The notes under the pieces: model-generated
Databases searched by the model: none
What the model was told of the DNA's origin: nothing
The model's input: the letters and a program-made list of their open reading frames with translations, nothing else
Made by a program: the position numbers and the translations under genes
Shown here: positions 58,171 through 64,000 of the stretch, one piece after another
Layout of the letters: each line of letters opens with the position of its first letter
Position numbering within the stretch: position 1 is the first letter of the stretch
Assembly: GCF_026262505.1 (NCBI RefSeq)
Contig: NC_067207.1
Coordinates: 13,422,082-13,486,081 of the forward strand
Source of the DNA: Trichomonas vaginalis G3
Lineage: Eukaryota > Parabasalia > Trichomonadida > Trichomonadidae
Reading direction: 5' to 3'
DNA length: 64,000 nt

Positions 58171-58926
58171 CCATGAAAGTTACTTGCTATTTTTTATTTT
58201 GATTTAGCCTTTAAATTATATTTTATTAATATTTATTATAATTTTGGCTTCTCAAAATCACTTTTAGGAAATTTTTCAAAAATCTCACTCAAACTTAATA
58301 TTCTAACTTACCACTATTTATATAAAAGAAATTTTAGATTTATCTTTAAAAATATTATTTTGGACAGCCTTGTCACGTTTTTGGCTATCCGGCCACCCAT
58401 TATCTGATGCTTCTATAAGCGCTCTAGCTGAATGGTCATTCTAAATATTTTAAAATAGGCCAAAAATATCGACCTCAAAAATTCAATGTGGCCACTCAAA
58501 GTTAAAATACCCATTCAAAATCACTGACAGTCGGAAATATATTTCGATTTTTATGATGGAGATGCTTGTTTATGCCATTAAAGGTTCAATTTTATATTAA
58601 TGTTAATAGTATAGGGATAAATTTTCTTATTTAGCCAAGAGAAATAGCAAAAAATTTGGACATTTTCGGTGCAATTTCGACTAAAAAAAAATTTCAATTG
58701 AGGGGAAAAAGTTTGTGCCACAAATATTTTAGATTCTGGATTAGCACAATTGATACACAATATTCTCTAAAACGACTCAAATTGAGAAGGCATAATTCTA
58801 GAAAATTTCAATGAATTATATTACTTTTTCATAGAATATACAATACTACTATATTACAAGCTACGAAAATAAAAAATTGTCAGTGGAATAAATTTTTAAC
58901 ATTTGAATACCGATGAGAAAAAAGGT
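58171..58926. other. Host spacer, nothing recognised
   Basis: AT-rich, with short open frames on both strands lacking recognisable domains. Confidence 0.6.
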
Positions 58927-58937
58927 TCATTTTTTCG

Positions 58938-59450
58938 ATGGAGAGTGAACAAGATCAATATACAAGAGATATGAATATTAGTAGACATCTATCTAGTGCT
59001 GAAAAACAATCAATTATAGATCTTTTTAATAATAATTTATCTTATTCAAGAATTGCGCAAATTCATTCTATTACAAACAGAAGAGTTAAAGAAATTATCC
59101 GTGAATATAAGAAGGGCAGAACAACAAATTTCACTAAGGAACAAGAGGATGAATTAATAACCTTATATAATCAGGGTAAAAATAGTGTCAAATTGCTTCG
59201 ACCTCACTTTCCTTTCATTTCATGCTATGCAATCAGAAACAAGATTAAACTATTCATTAGATGGGGCTTGATTCAGCCATCTGGAAGTTTTACTGCCAAT
59301 GCTAGTTCCTTTAACATAAAAGAAAAGAAAATTAATGAGGATTCTCGAAATATGACTGACAACATTTGCGAAATTAATGATGTCATTGATCCAAATCAGA
59401 AGCCAGACTTCTGTGAGTTTCTTGAATTTGTTGATGTTGATACTCAATGA
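58938..59450 (+). CDS. Helix-turn-helix-like host protein, 170 aa
   Basis: The initiator-like TCATTTTTT at 58927-58935 lies just before the ATG, typical of Trichomonas genes with very short leaders. The product has LSSAEKQSIIDLFNNNLSYSRIAQIHSITNRRVKEIIREY (about 18-57), which reads as a helix-turn-helix, then a second similar unit FTKEQEDELITLYNQGKNSVKLLRPHF with a following RNKIKLFIRWG, like a pair of homeodomain/Myb-like helices. A DNA-binding protein is likely; the target is unknown. It ends in an acidic tail. No intron. Confidence 0.62.
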   Translation: MESEQDQYTRDMNISRHLSSAEKQSIIDLFNNNLSYSRIAQIHSITNRRVKEIIREYKKGRTTNFTKEQEDELITLYNQGKNSVKLLRPHFPFISCYAIRNKIKLFIRWGLIQPSGSFTANASSFNIKEKKINEDSRNMTDNICEINDVIDPNQKPDFCEFLEFVDVDTQ

Positions 59451-60061
59451 CATTCATTTTAATATTTTTCTAATTCTAACACAAAAAGTATTGAGGTTTT
59501 ATTCACAGTAATTCAGTAGGATTTTCGTTCTTAATATTAGGCAATTTGCAAAGATTCAAATTTTTATTAAGCTCTTCTTCTTTTTTTGCATATCCTCATG
59601 CATATAAATTATCTCCCAATAAATGCAACATTGCCAATTCTTCAGAGATTAAGATTTGCAAATGAGAAAAACCCTAATGAGATTTGTCTAGATGAATAGA
59701 GAAGAGTACTATTTGTAATGTGAATAATCAATGTAACGTTTATAATTTTCCCTAAACAATCATTTTATTTTTGCTAATCAATCCTGCTGCTTTTTTATCA
59801 ATTCAAGGCTACAGTTACATATTTTCGGGGATACTTCTTAACCTATTTTCGAAAACTGCGATCCAAAACCAATGAATCAATGTTTTTGAAAATCTCAATA
59901 TTTAATTTTTTTGAAATTCCAGACCTGAACTTGCGTGCAATAAAATGCTCTTATGTACTTTTGATTTAGTCTAAAAGGAATCCTCAAAAACTTGCTAAGG
60001 TAATTTTCAATGAATTTTGAAAGGGGGAAAGAGAGAGAGAAAAAAATTATTTGATAAAAAA
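59451..60061. other. Host spacer, nothing recognised
   Basis: AT-rich. The frame of the next gene is open from 60017 but without an ATG before 60062. No clear TCA initiator and no trichomonad intron 3' consensus are seen near the start. Confidence 0.55.
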
Positions 60062-61918
60062 ATGTTTTTCTTGTGTGCAGCAATACAAATCCCAACAGAT
60101 TTTAACTTTAGAATTCATAATCCAGCAGGATGGTTCGGTCCTGCTACTAAATCTGGCGGCGAATCAGGTTATTCTCGACTTATAACAAACGAACAAGAAT
60201 TAGACGATTTACTTTCAACAAAAAGATCATTCCCAGAAGTCCTTGTTATTCCAGATTTTCTCGTAAATAAAGGAAACCTTACAAAGATAGAAAAACAATA
60301 TGATCCAATAAAATTTTTGCACGGAGTAATGGTTTATTCATCAAATACATCAGAATCATCAACAGCTTCAGCATTTCCAAATAAAGCGCAATCACCTTAT
60401 TCAGACGATTATATATGGAATCCTTATGGAAATGGAGAGCAATATGACAAGTATAGTTTTGTTCTATTTTATCCACCAAATAAAGTTATGCAGCAACTTC
60501 TCGAAAAAATCAAGGCCGACAAGCAAAAATCCGGTTTTTACATTGATTTTAGCATGTTATCTCGTGGCAACCTCAAATACTGCCTCAGCCATACATATGA
60601 TTACAATGCTCAATGCCAACCAGTTGGTGGACTTTCGCTTATTGGTGGATTTAACAATCAAATTGGCGGAAAAGCAGTTTGGCTTGTTTCTCAGATGGAT
60701 GCGTTTGGCATTGCTCCATATGGACAGGTCGGTGCTGACTATTCCATCTCAGGATTCGTTGCTTCTCTTGCAGCTTTAGAATCTCTTAAAAATCTCGACT
60801 GGAAATCAGCAAAACGTCCACTCCACTTCGGTTTCTTTGATGCAGAAGAAATTGGCAATCTCGGATCATCAAGATTCCTTTACGAAATAAAGAATTTCAC
60901 ATGTGAAGAATATTCTGAAGGAAAATCATACTGCGTCAGACCAAAACGTTATGATTTCTTCTTCCAGAACATATCTTATGATGATTTCTCAACAGTGCTA
61001 GAAGTTAAGTCCGTTGGTCTCTTCGAAGATGAAGGAAAAATTTTCGCTCATACTCAAAAAAGTGACAACGAAAAAATTTTTGTCCAAAATCTCCAAAATA
61101 GCTTCAATAACCCTCTAAAAATAACATCTGCTGATTCATCAACACCAGGTGTCCCACCATCAACAACTTCCTCCTTTGTTAAACAGATTCCAAATATCGA
61201 ACACGTTGTTTTCGCCGGCCACGACAAAACATACGTCAACAAGGTCATTGGAACACCATCTGATGACAAATATGACGTCGATTATGTTACAAAGGCAGCA
61301 ACAACTGTTGCAAGATCTTTAGCATTTTTATGTTTCCAGGACAAGTCCATCGCCGAAGGAATTGAAGCCAACAAAACACTTGTAGAAGGAATAATGCAAG
61401 GATTTGTTGATGCTCCAAACAGTTCCGACTACTTCCATGAGTTATTCCCTAATGCATCGCTTGCAACTGACCATGTATCCCTTTATAGTGGTGTTTACAA
61501 TGGATACTCAACATCTTTCAAGCATATGATCGTAGTTAATATGCTAAAGGACGTAATTAGAACAGAATTTGATGAATCTAACAAATGCACCGTAGATTCC
61601 AACTGCACTGAAGCATACGGACAGGATGCATTCTGTTCTCGCCAGAAATACTGCGAGAAATCGCTTATTCGTAGTTTTCCAGCATATTCACTTGCATTTG
61701 AAGTCAACAAAGACGATGATTTTTACATTGCAAGGAATAATAGCGAATATGAAGCGATGGCCGAAGCGAGATGGGCAAGCCCAGACATTAAATACGTATT
61801 ATTACCAACTGTGATGTCAGGTAGACTGTTAATAAGTATCGGACTTGTATTTACGACAATCTTGGCATATATATCATTAACAAGATGGAATAGCTTGATA
61901 CTTAAGCTAAAGAAATAA
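60062..61918 (+). CDS. Nicastrin-like protein (gamma-secretase subunit family)
   Basis: 618 residues from ATG 60062. The block MDAFGIAPYGQVGADYSISGFVASLAALESL and then FGFFDAEEIGNLGSSRFLYEI correspond to the nicastrin ectodomain signature (DAxSFF...GA...S.vAsfvtqLAAAEAL, FFqGETFDYIGSSRMVYDM). A Cys-rich segment (CTVDSNCTEAYGQDAFCSRQKYC) precedes a single C-terminal membrane span of about residues 580-603 with a short basic tail. In other eukaryotes nicastrin is the substrate-gating subunit next to presenilin. The N-terminus (MFFLCAAIQIP) is a short signal, so the start could be incomplete. The stop overlaps TAAA, a trichomonad polyadenylation signal. Confidence 0.82.
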   Translation: MFFLCAAIQIPTDFNFRIHNPAGWFGPATKSGGESGYSRLITNEQELDDLLSTKRSFPEVLVIPDFLVNKGNLTKIEKQYDPIKFLHGVMVYSSNTSESSTASAFPNKAQSPYSDDYIWNPYGNGEQYDKYSFVLFYPPNKVMQQLLEKIKADKQKSGFYIDFSMLSRGNLKYCLSHTYDYNAQCQPVGGLSLIGGFNNQIGGKAVWLVSQMDAFGIAPYGQVGADYSISGFVASLAALESLKNLDWKSAKRPLHFGFFDAEEIGNLGSSRFLYEIKNFTCEEYSEGKSYCVRPKRYDFFFQNISYDDFSTVLEVKSVGLFEDEGKIFAHTQKSDNEKIFVQNLQNSFNNPLKITSADSSTPGVPPSTTSSFVKQIPNIEHVVFAGHDKTYVNKVIGTPSDDKYDVDYVTKAATTVARSLAFLCFQDKSIAEGIEANKTLVEGIMQGFVDAPNSSDYFHELFPNASLATDHVSLYSGVYNGYSTSFKHMIVVNMLKDVIRTEFDESNKCTVDSNCTEAYGQDAFCSRQKYCEKSLIRSFPAYSLAFEVNKDDDFYIARNNSEYEAMAEARWASPDIKYVLLPTVMSGRLLISIGLVFTTILAYISLTRWNSLILKLKK

Positions 61919-62078
61919 AATTTTGATTTCTATTTTTTTTTAAATTCAATCATATTAATTTATTCAATATACTAAGAAATAACAATATCATTTAAATTAT
62001 GGTTACACCTAATTCTACTCATTATATGGGAAGTTAGTTCCAGAACTACTCTTTCAGTAAATTATAGTTTATTTTGTA

Positions 62079-62453
62079 ATGCTCTCCATCGAACAATTTT
62101 TTGGTTTTAGGCATATGGATGAGTATCTTATTGCTTTCGGATTTACTATCGTTATAATGTCATTGCATATTGATGAGTATCATATTGCTTTCGGATTTAT
62201 TCTCGTTATCATGTTTGTAAACTCAATCAAAATTTTTTGCGGTTTTAGGCATAAGTATCTTATTGCTTTCGGAGAAACTGCACTTCATAGTGCAGCAATT
62301 AATAACAGTAAAGTAACAGCCGAAGTTCTTATTTCAAATGGCGCAAATATCAATGAAAAAGATGAAGATGGAGACACCCCACTTCATATTGCAACAATTA
62401 ATAATAGTAAAGAAACTGCCGAAGTTCTTATTTCATATGGTGCAGAAAAATAA
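62079..62453 (+). pseudogene. Ankyrin-repeat gene fragment
   Basis: The C-terminal 60 residues are two ankyrin repeats (GETALHSAAINNSKVTAEVL, ISNGANINEKDEDGDTPLHI...), in the wording of the large Trichomonas vaginalis ankyrin family. The preceding 65 residues are non-ankyrin with a threefold hydrophobic repeat (EYLIAFGF, EYHIAFGF, KYLIAFGE), probably a decayed or rearranged part. Typical family members are several hundred residues long, so this is a truncated copy. The 1055-bp inverted-repeat element begins 10 bp after its stop. Confidence 0.7.
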
Positions 62454-62462
62454 TATTCATAC

Positions 62463-63517
62463 TAAGGGTTTCGTTTTGCTAAAATTGTCACTTTTATAGC
62501 ATATTTGTTTTTGGATGTTTTGCGAAACCAAAAAAAAACTATGATATACAATGTGTGTGTAAAGAAAATACTTTATTTACTAGTTAAAAAATCATTTGGT
62601 ATTGATCAAGTTATTTTTTCTGGATAAGATATTATATGGATAATTGGATAGAAAATACAATTATATAATCTTGTACCTGGTTTAACTAAGCTAATTGTCA
62701 TCAGAAACTTGTAATTTTTATGAATTTCAGATTTTCTTTTCATTACTGCTTTTCTTAATAGGTCAAGTTCTTATTTACGTTATAAAGTATGATATTTACA
62801 AATATCAAGTTATCATGTTTTTTGAGAAATTATGAGAAACAAACAAAAATGAAAAAGATAGGAATAGCAATGAATAGTGATGTGGGTATAGAAAATGTAA
62901 GAGATATGAATGCAAAGCAATCAGTATTTAGGATATTGACCATAGATTTCGAAAAAAAAAATGCTGCATATTGAGCGAAAACTATGATTATATTATAAGG
63001 CTGTCATTTAAAGCATAATGAAACTATTCCCTTTTCATTTTAATCGAATAAGATAGTAAAGATTTTTGAATTAGCTAGAAACCGATGAGATGTTTTCACA
63101 AATCAGATTTTTAATCTCTATAATGCATAATTCACTCAATATCTCAATTTTGATATTGCGAGATATTTTTGCTATCGGTTTCGCAATTTTGACACAATAG
63201 CAAGAGGGTTCTATAAGCATTATTATCAACGTAGAATCTGAATATCATATCAGAAAATGTCGCAAATCTGACATTTACCCGACCAAATAGCAAAAATAAT
63301 TGAATACTTTTCGCAAAAACTTTAAAAATCGATAAAAATATGAAATATAGATATTAAAGAGACTTTTTATATAATATTCATAAAGATTTTCCAAAAATAT
63401 GATACCGCAAAATTTAAAAAGTGACGTCTTGAGTGGAGTCAAATGTCGAAATTGCTAGCTAAATGTTTTTTTAGCGAAATTGCGTATTGTACGTTTTTTT
63501 CGCAAAACGAAACCCTT
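62463..63517. mobile_element. 1055-bp inverted-repeat element (MITE-like)
   Basis: Terminal inverted repeat TAAGGGTTTCGTTTTGC at the left; at the right GCAAAACGAAACCCTT. The flanking direct repeat ATTCATAC is at 62455-62462 and 63518-63525 (one base may belong to the end). An 8-bp duplication with short repeats suggests a hAT- or P-like family. There is no transposase ORF; the interior is AT-rich, with scattered TTTCGCAATTTT-type motifs. Confidence 0.75.
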
Positions 63518-63761
63518 ATTCATACATAATATACTTCTCTTTAATCTTCGATGATGAATTTTATTTGAAGTAAAAAATAATTTAGATTTTCGTGATTCAA
63601 ATTTCATATAGTCTATCGTCATGATCGGAATGATTTTAGGGAAAAAGACGATTATTTTTTGGGAAAACATTTCTTCCCTATATGAAACTCATGAATTCAA
63701 AAATGTGATTTTGATCGAGTGTCATTTTTACACTTTACATTTACCAAGACTATAAATTTAA

Positions 63762-64000
63762 ATGAAATCTTTCCAACTTTTTAACTCTGATGATATCCAG
63801 CCTCGTCGAAACAATTTGTTAAAATCCGAATCAAAGACAACATGCAATGCCAACCTTAATTCATATTTAAATCAATTTAATGATGTATTAGATATTGGCT
63901 CATCAAATATCTTGAGCGAAATACAAGATGGAATCATGAGCGATGATGAGGATCTAATTTTATCTCAATTGTCAAAGGCATCACTGCTATTTGTCTCAGG
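63762..64000 (+). CDS. 5' part of an unrecognised host gene (runs off the window)
   Basis: It is open from ATG 63762 to the window end for 79 complete codons, starting MKSFQLFNSDDIQPRRNNLL, with Ser/Asp-rich composition. A TCATTTTT initiator-like site is at 63722, 38-40 bases upstream. No domain is visible in the part available. Confidence 0.5.
   Translation, partial: MKSFQLFNSDDIQPRRNNLLKSESKTTCNANLNSYLNQFNDVLDIGSSNILSEIQDGIMSDDEDLILSQLSKASLLFVS

Overview
The window is AT-rich protist DNA, most likely Trichomonas vaginalis or a very close trichomonad. The evidence is an ankyrin fragment with the repeat wording typical of that genome, a TCA-type initiator just ahead of an intronless gene, and an abundance of Maverick/Polinton-type elements. 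About two thirds of it is virus-like mobile DNA.

Layout. (1) 1-17266: right-hand part of a large Maverick/Polinton-like element (A), cut by the window edge and ending in a terminal repeat. (2) 17267-27032: host spacer with a 4.56-kb fold-back DNA transposon (20625-25185, 9-bp target duplication), a small MITE candidate and one unrecognised host gene (25422-26183). (3) 27039-52378: a complete-length second element (B, 25,340 bp, ACATAA target duplication), in opposite orientation to A and almost identical to it, with a 713-bp MITE inserted in it. (4) 52668-58164: a 5.5-kb element (C) with 254-bp terminal inverted repeats, a TTTAAC target duplication and a protein-primed-type family B DNA polymerase. 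(5) 58165-64000: host DNA with an HTH-like gene, a nicastrin homologue, an ankyrin fragment, a 1055-bp inverted-repeat element and the start of a further gene.

Elements A and B encode an integrase, SF3 helicase, packaging ATPase, capsid-type proteins, a fibre-like protein with a phage tail-collar-type end, Dam-like adenine methyltransferase, several KilA-N proteins, a GIY-YIG protein and many small proteins. I see no DNA polymerase or adenovirus-type protease in them. Several genes in both copies are broken (of the order of ten breaks in B), yet the two copies are close to identical, so both look young. Element C looks whole.

The most unusual signal is between the genes of A and B. Families of short repeats have fixed flanks, but their stems differ in sequence and still pair. 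One family consists of 12-14-bp palindromes centred on AGATCT, whose arms change together (GGTG/CACC, GGTT/AACC, TGTT/AACA). A second consists of hairpins whose stems vary from unit to unit. They sit next to a promoter-like box shared by the KilA-N, GIY-YIG and 312-aa genes.
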